Source: an uncultured Prevotellaceae bacterium
GTDB taxonomy: Bacteria > Bacteroidota > Bacteroidia > Bacteroidales > Muribaculaceae
Reading direction: 5' to 3'
Assembly (NCBI GenBank): GCA_900318335.1
Contig: ONKF01000011.1
Span: forward strand, 1-64,000
Length of the DNA: 64,000 nucleotides
The notes beneath the pieces were generated by a model. It was not told the DNA's origin, made no database searches, and saw only the letters and a list, made by a program, of their open reading frames with translations. This document shows positions 26,007 to 35,900 of this stretch, piece after piece (within the stretch, counting starts at the first letter, position 1; every line of letters starts with the position of its first letter). Made by a program: the position numbers and the translations under genes.

Positions 26007-26041
26007 AAGCCGCCAGGCCGATATGGAGGGCTTGGTGGCTT
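26007..26041 (+). repeat. Hairpin unit B, diverged copy of unit A
   Basis: aagccgccaggcc (26007-26019) pairs with ggcttggtggctt (26029-26041), with every difference from unit A kept as a G-U pair. The following agcgttggag is the same as after unit A. Compensated changes argue that RNA pairing matters. Confidence 0.8.
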
Positions 26042-26082
26042 AGCGTTGGAGCTTTTCAAGTATTGTTAAAAACGTAGGATTT

Positions 26083-26117
26083 CACGTGTACACGCAAACA
26101 AAACAAACGAAACAAAC
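26083..26117 (-). repeat. Right arm of the 35-bp inverted repeat
   Basis: The exact reverse complement of 25656-25690 (begins cacgtgtacacgc). The match stops abruptly at both ends of the 35 bp. Confidence 0.9.
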
Positions 26118-26621
26118 GGGATGGAAAACTATATGTTTAATCATGGAAGGAAAATTGTTGTGTCAAAGATTGAGATGACACAATTTCCATTTCATTTGAT
26201 TTGTTTGATTTTTTTGATTTGTTTGTTTTTATATATAGCAAACAGAACAAACAGAATTCAGGCTCATTGTTTGAGTTTAACCGTTGACTTGTCAACCTCG
26301 ATGAGCCATCCTTGTTTTGAAAAAACAGGGCGGTGTGTCATAATCCGCCTCTGATGTTTAATCGGCCTAACGGCCTATAATTTTTCAATTAGAGTGGGCT
26401 TACTTTTGGAAAAAAACATCCGCAACGCCTGTTTGTCGGTATTGCGGACGCGTCTTCTATCGCTTTTTAGATTTAAGCGGACAATAATAAAAAAACTGTT
26501 GTTTTGTTTGTGGCAGGGTGGGGTGGTTGGCATGGTTGTTGCGGGTATAGGGTGATAGTGGGCTCGGCGGGGTGTACCTGGCGGGCTAATGACATTTTGA
26601 CGTTAAAATGAGTATTTGATT

Positions 26622-27017
26622 ATGTATAACAGAGAGTTTACTCCAGCCTGGATTAAGGAGTTGAAGGAGAATGAGGTATTTGTGTTTGGCAGTAACTTGA
26701 GGGGTGCCCATGGCGGTGGTGCGGCACGTGTCGCTGTGGAGTGCTTTGGCGCCGTGTGGGGCCAGGGCGTGGGCATGCAGGGACAGTGCTATGCTATCCC
26801 CACAATGCATGGCGGCGTGGATGTGATCAAGCCCTATGTGGACGAGTTCATCGCATTTGCCCGCGAGCACCGCGAGATGAAGTTCCTGGTCACTCCCATC
26901 GGTTGCGGCATTGCCGGCTTCACCGTCGAGGAGATGGCTCCGCTGTTTGCCGACGCCATCGATGACGAGAACATCATCCTGCCCGAGGGCTTTGTCAAAG
27001 TTTTATCAAGGCCTTAG
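26622..27017 (+). CDS. Uncharacterised small protein with VFGSNLRGxHGGGAA signature
   Basis: A 131-residue soluble protein of a family that, as I recall, is widespread in Bacteroidales and some phages. The start at 26622 (ATG) is chosen over a TTG two codons earlier. The glycine-rich VFGSNLRGAHGGGAARVAVE segment, then QGVGMQGQCYAIPTMHGG and VTPIGCGIAGFTVEEMAPLF, recall the phosphate- and ribose-binding loops of macro-domain folds (ADP-ribose binding). The resemblance is by eye and no catalytic assignment is justified. It is followed 6 nt later by the small basic protein, suggesting a two-gene unit. Confidence 0.75.
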   Translation: MYNREFTPAWIKELKENEVFVFGSNLRGAHGGGAARVAVECFGAVWGQGVGMQGQCYAIPTMHGGVDVIKPYVDEFIAFAREHREMKFLVTPIGCGIAGFTVEEMAPLFADAIDDENIILPEGFVKVLSRP

Positions 27018-27023
27018 TTGCGT

Positions 27024-27203
27024 ATGAAGAAACCGAAGAAAAAAGAGAAATCGCGCCTTGACGATGTCATCAAGGCGATGCGTCGCGGCAACCGTGAGGG
27101 TCAGCAGGAGGTGCTGGGCCCCGGCTTCCACTCGACCAGCCATGTTCACCGCTCCAAGAAAACCTATACCCGCAAGCAGAAGCACAAGGGGACCGAGGAA
27201 TAG
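27024..27203 (+). CDS. Small highly basic conserved protein
   Basis: A 59-residue protein (start ATG at 27024, preceded by an in-frame TTG at 27018) rich in Lys and Arg. It has the core RLDDVIKAMRRGNREGQQEV and a tail with HVHRSKKTYTRKQKHK. Similar short proteins occur across Bacteroidales as I recall, with no known function. Basicity suggests nucleic-acid or ribosome contact, but this is a guess. It sits 6 nt after the macro-like gene. Confidence 0.65.
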   Translation: MKKPKKKEKSRLDDVIKAMRRGNREGQQEVLGPGFHSTSHVHRSKKTYTRKQKHKGTEE

Positions 27204-27258
27204 GCTTCAGCCTTGATGGACTCCACAATTCTTGATTCCGGGAAAGGGGGTGTACTGT

Positions 27259-27288
27259 TTTGTAGTTTGTAAAAAATGACTACTTTTG
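27259..27288 (+). promoter_or_regulatory. Promoter of the VanX-like gene
   Basis: TACTTTTG (27281-27288) is an exact -7 box. TTTG at 27259-27262 lies 18 nt upstream, one nucleotide short of the usual spacing. The start codon follows after 22 nt. Confidence 0.65.
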
Positions 27289-27310
27289 CAACAGTATTGA
27301 ACAAAAACAG

Positions 27311-28087
27311 ATGAACATGAAAAAGAATATGAGATTGTTGGCGGTTGCCCTGGTTGTTATGGGCGGCCTGCTGACGGGTTGCAAGAGTGCCCAGGATGTG
27401 GCGCGTGTGACGGACCCGACGATGGATTCCAGCGGTTTTGTCAATATCACCGATGTGGTGCCCGATGCGATTTTGGAAATCAGGTATTTCAGCACCTACA
27501 ACTTTGTGGGTGCGAGGATTGACGGCTATGAGGAGCCTGTGGCGCTGTTGACACGTGAGGCTGCCGACAGCCTGCGCGCCGTGAGCGATGACTTGAAGCG
27601 CCATGGCTACCGCATCAAGATCTACGACGCCTATCGCCCGCAGCGTGGCGTGGACCACTTCATGCGCTGGGCACTTGACGTGAACGATACCATCACCAAG
27701 GCCTATTTCTATCCCCGCCTGACCAAGAAGGAAGTGTTTGACGGCGAATATGTCGCCACCAAGAGCGGCCACTCGCGCGGCTCGACGATCGATTTGACCA
27801 TCCTCGACATGAAAACGGGCAAGGAGGTTGATATGGGCGGCACGTTTGACTGGTTCGGCATCGAGAGCCATCCCGACTACGGCGGCGGTAATCCCGAGAC
27901 GCTGGATTTCCAGCAAACGGTACCCACATTCACCAGCGAGCAGTTCTATAACCGCATGGTGTTGCGCACCGCGATGTTGCGTCACGGTTTCAAGCCGCTG
28001 GACAACGAGTGGTGGCACTTCACCCTCAAGAACGAACCCTATCCCGACACCTACTTCAACTTCCCCGTCAAGACCCTCAAGAAGTAA
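27311..28087 (+). CDS. D-alanyl-D-alanine dipeptidase (VanX/DdpX type) lipoprotein
   Basis: A 258-residue M15 zinc peptidase that should cleave D-Ala-D-Ala. The signal peptide carries a lipobox L-T-G-C (Cys24), so it is a lipoprotein of the envelope. Zinc ligands and catalytic residues are in place: His154 and Asp161 in SGHSRGSTIDL, Glu233 and His236 in NEWWHF, with the substrate-binding Arg109 in DAYRP. There is no vanHA cluster nearby, so peptidoglycan fragment recycling is more likely than glycopeptide resistance. Its 3' end overlaps the convergent phosphopantetheinyl transferase gene by 11 bp. Confidence 0.9.
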   Translation: MNMKKNMRLLAVALVVMGGLLTGCKSAQDVARVTDPTMDSSGFVNITDVVPDAILEIRYFSTYNFVGARIDGYEEPVALLTREAADSLRAVSDDLKRHGYRIKIYDAYRPQRGVDHFMRWALDVNDTITKAYFYPRLTKKEVFDGEYVATKSGHSRGSTIDLTILDMKTGKEVDMGGTFDWFGIESHPDYGGGNPETLDFQQTVPTFTSEQFYNRMVLRTAMLRHGFKPLDNEWWHFTLKNEPYPDTYFNFPVKTLKK

Positions 28088-28649
28088 CAGCCTTGTAGCG
28101 GCAGACGGTACAGACGCAACGGGGAAGAACCCTTGTCTCAAACGTAACTGGCGGCATCCTGTCAAGCATGTGACGGATGTCGCCATTGTTATCGTCGCCC
28201 GTGAGTTTGTACAGGCTTTCCTTCATCGTCCACAGGCGGGTGAAGGCTTCGGCAGGATGGGGAGAGGTGAGAATCTGGTGCATCTCGGCCTCGCTCATTA
28301 CGCGGGTGGCTATCTCCTCGCTGTAGTGGTCAATGGTCTCAATGTCGATACCTACGGGTTTATCGCTCACGGCACAAGCCACTGCCGCGAGGCAGTGGCT
28401 CAGTGAGAAATGTACGTCAGGATGCCCGGCAAGCCGGGGTTTCCCGTTTTCATCATAATGGAACAGTGGCGGTTCATCGATTCCATACTCCTCGAGCAGG
28501 GCCCGCTGCAAGAGCCTGAAGGCCGCTACAGACAGGCGCTGGTCGCGCTCCTGGCGGTAACGCAGGGCGTACTGGCGGCGTTGCGGGCTTACCTCGCTCA
28601 GGGCTTGCTGCAAGTCGAAGTCGTGGATATGGTCATCAAGGTAAATCAC
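28077..28649 (-). CDS. 4'-phosphopantetheinyl transferase (Sfp-like)
   Basis: A 190-residue PPTase that moves the phosphopantetheine arm of CoA onto the serine of carrier-protein domains. Metal- and CoA-binding residues are present: Asp102 and Glu104 in VGIDIETI, and the W-x-x-K-E-x-x-x-K motif as WTMKESLYK (Trp140, Lys143, Glu144, Lys148). The GTG start at 28649 overlaps the stop of the MATE gene (GTGA), implying translational coupling. As last gene of the NRPS operon, its likely job is to activate the two T domains of the synthetase. Confidence 0.9.
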   Translation of the reverse strand: MIYLDDHIHDFDLQQALSEVSPQRRQYALRYRQERDQRLSVAAFRLLQRALLEEYGIDEPPLFHYDENGKPRLAGHPDVHFSLSHCLAAVACAVSDKPVGIDIETIDHYSEEIATRVMSEAEMHQILTSPHPAEAFTRLWTMKESLYKLTGDDNNGDIRHMLDRMPPVTFETRVLPRCVCTVCRYKAVTS

Positions 28650-29983
28650 TCGTGTTTCAACTCAAATTGGATGTGGCGTCCCTTGTGCAAAGCAAAGATT
28701 ATCACTGCCTCAATCAGGTAGGCGATGAGGTAACTGTGCCAGATGTACTGGGGAATGAACTTGGCCATGAGCCACAGCACCGGGATGACTGTGAGCGACA
28801 GGGCAAACGAGATGAACAATGCCATGCCGTGCTGGCTGTAGAGCTTATAGACAATCATCAGCACATAGATGTAGCAGAAGGGAATGAAACTCAAGGCGAA
28901 CACGCGCAGGGCTTGATTGCTCTGGGCTATCATTTCGGGTTCATCACAGCCGAACAGGCGAGCGATGCCTTCGGGGAAAATCCACACCAGCAGGCAGGTG
29001 ACGACCATTGCCGTGGTGATAAACCTGAAGCCCCGCTTGATGACCGAGCGCACACTCGCATCGTCGCCCTTGCCCACTTGAATGGCCCCCAAGGACTGCA
29101 GCGTCTGGCAAGTGCCCGACAGGAACAGGTTATAGACCTGCAGCAGGTTCATGCACAGGGCGAACACAAAGATACCCGTGCGGCCCGTGGTGGACAGGAC
29201 AATCTTGTTGGCGCTGAGCAGGAGCAGTGTCAGGCAGATCGAGGCTACCGCCAGCGGAGCGCCTTGTGAGAAGATCTTCTTCAACGAGGGGAGCAGGCCG
29301 TCGGAGGCCGTGACGAGCTGGAGACGGCGGTTTTCGGGATTGCGCCAGTGGCACAACAGGATGGCGATGCCCACGAGGTGTCCCACTACTGTCGCAGTCG
29401 ACGAACCGGCAATGCCCCAACCGAATACCTGGATGAACACGATGTCGAGCACCAGGTTGACCACATTGTCGACAATGACAGCCAGCGACACGAGCCGCGG
29501 ACTGCCGTCAACACCCACCATGGTCGATAGACCCCACATGATGATGTAGGCCGGGTTACCGATGAGCAGCACCTGCATGTAGTCTTGTGCCAGGGGGAGT
29601 ATCTGCTCGTGGTCACACAGCATTCGTGCCGTCTGGGTGGGGAACATCAGTCCGCCGACGATGGCCAGCAGCAGGCCTATGCCACCGCTGAGTCCCAAGG
29701 CACGGGTGAAATAGCGCCGTGCCTCGTCGATTTGTTTCTTGCCCAGGGCATAAGCCACCAGCATACCTGCACCCGCATTGATGAGCAGGTGCAGGGTGAA
29801 GATGAACTGGGTGATGGGCCTGGACAGGTTGATGGCGCTCACGCCGTCCTCGCTGATGAGGTTACCGACGATAATACCATCGACCACAGTGCCCAGGCAA
29901 CCCGAGAGAGCCACCAGGATATAAGCCCACAGGTAGCGGTAGAATTGAACGGTGATGTCACCGTCTTGCAGTCGCTTATCCAT
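28646..29983 (-). CDS. MATE-family multidrug/toxin exporter
   Basis: A 445-residue inner-membrane antiporter with about 12 hydrophobic helices in two homologous halves, typical of MATE transporters. The first half opens with SGCLGTVVDGIIVGNLISED and VSAINLSRPITQFIFTLHLL; the second has LYSQHGMALFISFALSLTVI near the end. It begins 2 nt after the synthetase stop and overlaps the PPTase start, so it is part of the same operon. The most likely cargo is the product of the synthetase, exported across the inner membrane. Direct evidence for the substrate is lacking. Confidence 0.9.
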   Translation of the reverse strand: MDKRLQDGDITVQFYRYLWAYILVALSGCLGTVVDGIIVGNLISEDGVSAINLSRPITQFIFTLHLLINAGAGMLVAYALGKKQIDEARRYFTRALGLSGGIGLLLAIVGGLMFPTQTARMLCDHEQILPLAQDYMQVLLIGNPAYIIMWGLSTMVGVDGSPRLVSLAVIVDNVVNLVLDIVFIQVFGWGIAGSSTATVVGHLVGIAILLCHWRNPENRRLQLVTASDGLLPSLKKIFSQGAPLAVASICLTLLLLSANKIVLSTTGRTGIFVFALCMNLLQVYNLFLSGTCQTLQSLGAIQVGKGDDASVRSVIKRGFRFITTAMVVTCLLVWIFPEGIARLFGCDEPEMIAQSNQALRVFALSFIPFCYIYVLMIVYKLYSQHGMALFISFALSLTVIPVLWLMAKFIPQYIWHSYLIAYLIEAVIIFALHKGRHIQFELKHE

Positions 29984-29985
29984 TA

Positions 29986-32900
29986 TTATAACATGTCAAA
30001 GAATCCGAGGGAGCCGATGGCCGTCAACATGCGCTCCACATAGTCCCACGATGTGGGTGACCAGTTGAAGTCGAGACGGTAGAGCACCTGGGTCGTGTAA
30101 TTATTGTCGCGCTTGACATCGGCGGTCTTCTGGCCGTGAGCCATGTCCTGATAAGCCAGCAGGCTTGACAACGTGCGGGCCTTATCTGGATCGTTCTTGG
30201 CCTCGTCCATAATCTGCTGGAACGCCTCAGGCTCGACAAACTTCACACCGCTGCCCACCTTGGTGAGTCCCATGAGCACGTCGCCCAGGAACTGGCCGTG
30301 GATGTTGTAGGGGTGGAATACGCAGCATTCCCGTGGAGTGCTTGCCAGCAGGACGATGGCATGTGCCACCTCGTTGATGGGCGAGAATTCCACCTGGATG
30401 TTGCGCATCGAGTGCGGGCAGGCACCTAACATGTTATAGACCTTGATACGGCCCATGAATGAGTTGGTCTGGAAGTTGGCCTGGAACTCACCGTCGGTCG
30501 AGCGTGCAGCCAGGTTGCCCACACGCATGATCTTGGCGTTCAAGCCATGCAGGGCGACAGCATTGAGGATGAGGCGCTCGGCCAAGAACTTGGAGTAGAT
30601 GTACTTGTTGCCCAAGAACTGGCCCATGTACAGGCGCTGCTCAGTGAAGATGTCGCTCTTGATCTCGCCAGCCCACAAGCCGCGGGTGCTCGCGGTGGAA
30701 ATGTGGACGAGCTTAGCGCCGGTCTTGACGCAGTAGTCCACGCAGCGCTGTGCGCCGCCGATGTTGACATCCTCGATCTCGGTGCCCTCGCTGAAGTGCT
30801 TCACGATGGCCGCGCAGTTGAAGATGGTGTCCACCTCCAGCCCCTCGCCGAAGTCGCTCGTCACGTCACCCAGCACGATATGCAGGCGGGTGCCGAACAG
30901 GTCATTGAACGAGTTGTCGAAGTAGTAGAACAGCAACGACTTCAGTCGGCGTTCGGCAGCCTCAAGGGTCTTGCCGCGTACCAGGCAGTAGATGCTCTTG
31001 GCATCGGAATCAATCAGGTCTCGCAGGATATGGATTCCCAGGTAACCCGTCGCACCCGTCAGCAAGACGTTGCCCAACTGCTGGAACTCGCCATGGCGGA
31101 ATGCAGCCAGCGTATTGCCCTGTAACAGGGTATCGATGGCGGTGTAGTCAAAGTGGGTGATAACATCGTCACCCGAGTCCTCGGTTTCACCGGTTACCAA
31201 GCGGGCGAGCTGGCGCGGTGTGGGATTGGCAAACACGTCACCATAGGCCACGTGGATGCCAGCCTTGTCGGCTTCGATGATAACGCGCGTCACCACAAGC
31301 GAGGTGCCGCCCAACTCAAAGAAGTTGTCGGTAGCGCCCACCTTATCCATCTGCAGGATGTCGGCAAAGATGTCGCAGAAGGTGCGTTCCGTGTCATTGA
31401 CAGGAGCCTCATAGGCCGAGCTGATGGCCAGCACGGGTTCCGGCAGTGCCTTCACATCGGTCTTGCCATTAGGTGTCATGGGCATTTCGGCCAACTGCAG
31501 GTAAGCCGTGGGCACCATGTATTGCGTCAGGCTCTTGGAAATCTCAGCCTTGAGGGCATCAGGAGCGATTTCACGATCGGCAGTGTAGTAGGCACACAAG
31601 TGTTCCTTGCCGCCGAGTTTGCGGATCATGATGACTACCTTCTTCATGCCATCAACCTTGAGCATCACGTTCTCGATCTCACCCAACTCGATGCGCAGAC
31701 CGCGCAACTTGATCTGGTGGTCGGTGCGGCCCAGGATGACCACATTGCCATCGGGCAGCCACTTGGCGTAGTCACCCGACTTGTAAATGCGGATTCCGTG
31801 GTAGTCGACAAAGCGTTCACGCGTCATCTCGTCCAGGTTGTTATAGCCATGAGCCACGCCACAGCCGCCAATGTAGAGCTCACCCACAACGCCCACGGGC
31901 AACTCGTTGCCGTCGGCATCGACAATAAACTCAACGACGCCAAGCTGCGGCTTGCCCACGGTCACGATTTCGGCATGGGTCAACTCAGCATTATTCGATG
32001 CCACAGTGGTCTCGGTGGGACCGTAGCAGTTGAAGATACGTGCCTTGGTAACGCTGCGCATCTGCTCCAGCAACTGGTCTGAGAACTTCTCACCACCAGC
32101 ACGGCAGATCTTAACCTGGCTGATAGCCTTACCGAAATCGTCGCTCGTCAACCACGTCTGCCAGCGTGAAGGCGTGCCCGAAACCATATTGATGTGCTGC
32201 TCGTTTATGAGGCGTGCCAGGTCAAGCGGGTTGTTGGCCTGTTCCTCGGTAGCAACGATGAGCGTCTTGCCGTTATAATAGGCGGTACCGATGTCCTGCA
32301 GGGCAGCGTCAAACGAGATGGTCGTCACGCTCAGGATGCGGGTGGCGTCGGTCAGCACGCCGTTAGCAAACACGTTAGCGGGATGGCCGAACAGGTAGTT
32401 GCAGATGCCGCGGTGATGCAGCATCACGCCCTTAGGACGACCCGTCGAGCCGCTGGTGTAAATCAGGTAGGCAAGGTCTTCGGGGGTGATGTCGGGCACC
32501 TGGTACTCGTCGTTGGCGGCGATCAGGTCCTCGACGTTGATGGCCTTGTCGGCAGGAACGGTGTCCATGCGGTCGGCCGTGGTGATGATATAGCGTGCCT
32601 CGCTATCCTCAAGAATGAGTTTCACGCGGTCAGCGGGATATTCGGGGTCACAGGGGATGTAAGCGGCACCGGATTTCAGCACACCGAACAGGGCAAGGAT
32701 GAGTCGGCTGGTGCGCGGCAACAGCAGGGCGACACGGTCGCGGGCCTTTACACCGCGATGCTGCAGGGCAGCGGCGATGCGGGTGGTCGCTTCGTCCATC
32801 TCCTTGTAAGTGAATGCGGCATCACAAGCCACCAGAGCCTCTTGATCGGGCTGAGTCTTGGCAAAGTGGCCAATGCACTCGTGGAAGAACTTGAACGGTG

Positions 32901-35900
32901 CTTCAGCGCTTGCTGTCTGACGCAGTTTGCTCAATTCCTGCTCTTGGCCTTCGCTCACGATGGAGAGTTGGCGCAGGCGGCCCTGAGGCTGTTCCATCAT
33001 CCTGTTGGCGACAGCCACGATGCTGTCGGCCAAACCTTGGCCCACGCGTTCGCTGTAGATGGCGTCGTCATACTCTACTACCACACCCTGGTTCTCGATC
33101 TTGATGTTGATCTTGAACTTGGGCACGTTGAGTTCCAGTATCTCCTGGCCGATGGTCTGCCCGTTCACAGTATATTGCGAGAGCACGCCCACCTGGTAAG
33201 CATAGGCGATGGAGGGACGGAAGCCATAATCGGTGGCGATGCGGGCAAACGGGTAATCCTCGTGGCGCAACGTTTCGTCAAACGTGTTGCAAGCCGTCTT
33301 CAGGAAGTCGGCCACCGTCACGTCGTCAATGCTCAAGCCCAGGGCAAGGGTGTTGACAAACATACCCACCGTGTCGGCAATCTTGAGGTTGCTGCGGCCG
33401 CTGCTCACGGTGCACAGATAGACATCACGGTTGTTGGTATAACGGGAAACGACATAGGCTGTTGCGGCATAGAACAGATGGGCAGGCGTGATTTCCTGCT
33501 GGCGGCAGAAGGCCGTCAACTTGTCAAAGTCGACAGGACAAACAGCTTCGCCTATCCAGCCTTGCTCGTCGGTCTTGGGTAGGTCGGCAGGAATCTCGCT
33601 GGCACCCTCACAGGTCTGCAGTTTCTCGGCAAAGAACTCCTGTGAGGCCTTGAATGTGTCGGTCTGCTCGGCTTGCTGCTGGTCGGTGACGAAGTCCATG
33701 TAGGTATAGGTCTCTTTCTCGACAGCATGACCCTCCATTGCGGAGTTGATCTGACGGATGAGCAGGTCGGCCGAACCGCCGTCAAACACGAGGTGATGCA
33801 CGTCAAGCAGCAGATGGATGCCTGCTGGTGTCTTGATGACCTCGCAGCGGTACAGGGGCGCCTTATGCAGGTTGAAGGGACGTACAAACTCCTTTTTGTA
33901 CTCATTCAACTGTTCATCAGTCATCTCGTTGATGGGTACCTCGACAGGCACGCTGTCATCAAGCGTCTGCATGATGGTGTCACCCTGGGTGGTGAAATGT
34001 ACGCTCATTTCGGGGTGAGCCTCGATGACGCTCTTCATCACGCCGGCCAACTGTTGGGCATCTGTACCCGTCGGGTAACTCAGCATGTAGGGAATGTTGT
34101 AGATGGTCGATGCGGGATTCTTGAGGCAATCAAAATAGACTCCCGTCTGGGCATAGGACAGAGGCACGCTGCTCTTGGCCTCTTGAGGCTTGTCTTCGGC
34201 GGGTGCGGCGGGCGTTGATGCGCCGCCAGCGAGCATCTGTTTCAGGATTTCGTTCTCAATCGACTGGATGGTACCGGTCTTGACCAGACTCTTGGAGTCG
34301 AGCGTGACGCCGTAGCGCTTATTGACCTGTACAGCCAGTTTGATGGCCGATATCGAAGTCAGTCCTGCGTAGCCTAATACCGTAGTCACACCAAACTCGG
34401 TGTTATTGACGATCTCAGCTACAAGCTGGTGTAATTCCTGCTCCAGCACGTTCATGGGCACATTGACGGCCTCGGTGGCGGCGCTGGCCTTCTTCTCGGG
34501 CTTGGGCAGGGCACGCTTATTGACCTTCTGGTTCTGGTTCAAGGGGATGGCGTCGATCTGCATGGTTACGGCAGGCACCATGTAGGGCGGCTTCTCATCC
34601 AGGATGAAGTTGTTCAAGGCCTCGATGTCAACGGGATTGTCGCTCACGACATAGGCAGCGATGAATTTGCCACCGCCTTCCTCTTCAAAGGCCTGAACCG
34701 TGGCATCCTTGATGCCCGGGAACTCGCGGATAATGCTCTCGACCTCCTTGAGCTCGATGCGGAAACCACGTATCTTCACCTGACCGTCGCGACGGCCCAC
34801 AAACTGGATGTCACCCGAGGGCAAGAAGCGCACGATATCACCCGTGCGGTAAATGCGGGAATATTTCTCCTCGGTGGTGAAGGGATTGGAGATAAAGACT
34901 TCGGCGGTCTTCTCGGGTCGGTTCAGGTAGCCTCGGCTCACCTGGGGACCTGCAGCCCACAATTCACCAGCTGCTCCTACCGGCAGACGATGACCCTGTG
35001 GGTCAACGATGTACAGGCGCACGTTCTTTGGCGCTTTGCCGATGGGAATCTCCTTCATCTTCTTATCGACGTGATAGTAGGTGATGAAGACTGTCGTCTC
35101 GGTGGGACCATAGAGGTTGAAGAACTTGATGCCCTGCGGTGGCATAATTGACGCCAGTTTCTCACCGCCGGTCGAGAGATACTTCAACGAGTGGTTCTCA
35201 ACGCTGGTGGCAAACTGGAAACATACTTGCGTTGTCATAAACGAGTGGGTGATGCCGTTCTGCTCAAAATACTCGTTCAGGGCGATAAGGTCCAGACGCA
35301 ACTCCTCAGGAACGATATAGACCGTCGCACCGCAAGTGAGCGCAGGGTAAGTATCCATCATGTTGGCGTCAAAACCGTAGCTGGCATAGGCCGCTAACTT
35401 GTGTCCAGGCTTGAGCTCGAACATCTGATGGTACCAGTGGCAGAAGGCCACAAGGTTGCGATGGGTTAACTGGCAGCCCTTGGGCACACCCGTCGAGCCT
35501 GAGGTATAAAGCAGGATGAACAACTGGTCGGGCTTGATGTCCACCTGGGGCGCTGCAGCGGCGGGCAATGCCATGATATCCTTGGTCAGCAGCACTTCGC
35601 TCTGGTATTCGTCAACGATGGGGCGCAATTCCTCATCGGCAATGAGCAACTTGGCGCTGGCGTCCTGCATCATGAAGTTGAGGCGCTCCTTGGGGTAACT
35701 CGGGTCGAGTGGCTGGTAGGCACAACCGGCCTTCAGCACGCCCATCGAGGCGATAGGCATCCACTCGCAGCGGGGAATGATTACCGATACGACGTCCTCA
35801 GCACCCAGGCCCTTGCTGGCAATATAGGCGGCAATGCGGTCGCTGATTTCATCGACTTGGGCATAGGTGAACTGTTTGTCCAGATAGACGGTGGCTATGC

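Larger units (their letters stand above)
25372..26621. other. 1.25 kb gene-free, palindrome-rich region
   Basis: No convincing gene lies here. The short open frames in it lack start context and codon structure and run across repeats. It holds a tandem cttagcg/gcgccttagcgtgagg repeat at 25551-25579, a perfect 35-bp inverted repeat (25656-25690 and 26083-26117), two related long hairpins, and at least seven small GC-rich hairpins between. T-rich low-complexity DNA built on tttgtttgattt follows at about 26190-26255, and a 7-bp-stem hairpin (tccgcaa/ttgcgga) lies at 26419-26448. A TACTTTTG at 26401-26408 could be a promoter -7 box for the following small gene, although no -33 partner is clear. 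Confidence 0.7.

Noticed and set aside
25656-26117. CRISPR array
   Set aside because: The hairpins differ in sequence and spacing, there are no identical direct repeats with unique spacers, and no cas gene is in the window.
26121-26354. Open frame of 77 codons with a hydrophobic middle (HLICLIFLICLFLYIANR)
   Set aside because: The hydrophobic stretch comes from the tttgatttgttt low-complexity tract. There is no promoter or homology sign.
27311-28087. Vancomycin resistance cluster
   Set aside because: The VanX-like enzyme is alone. No vanH, vanA-type ligase, or vanRS regulator is nearby, so a recycling role is more likely.
32194-33582. A 462-codon plus-strand open frame
   Set aside because: It is antisense to the C2-A2 region of the NRPS and shows no recognisable domain.
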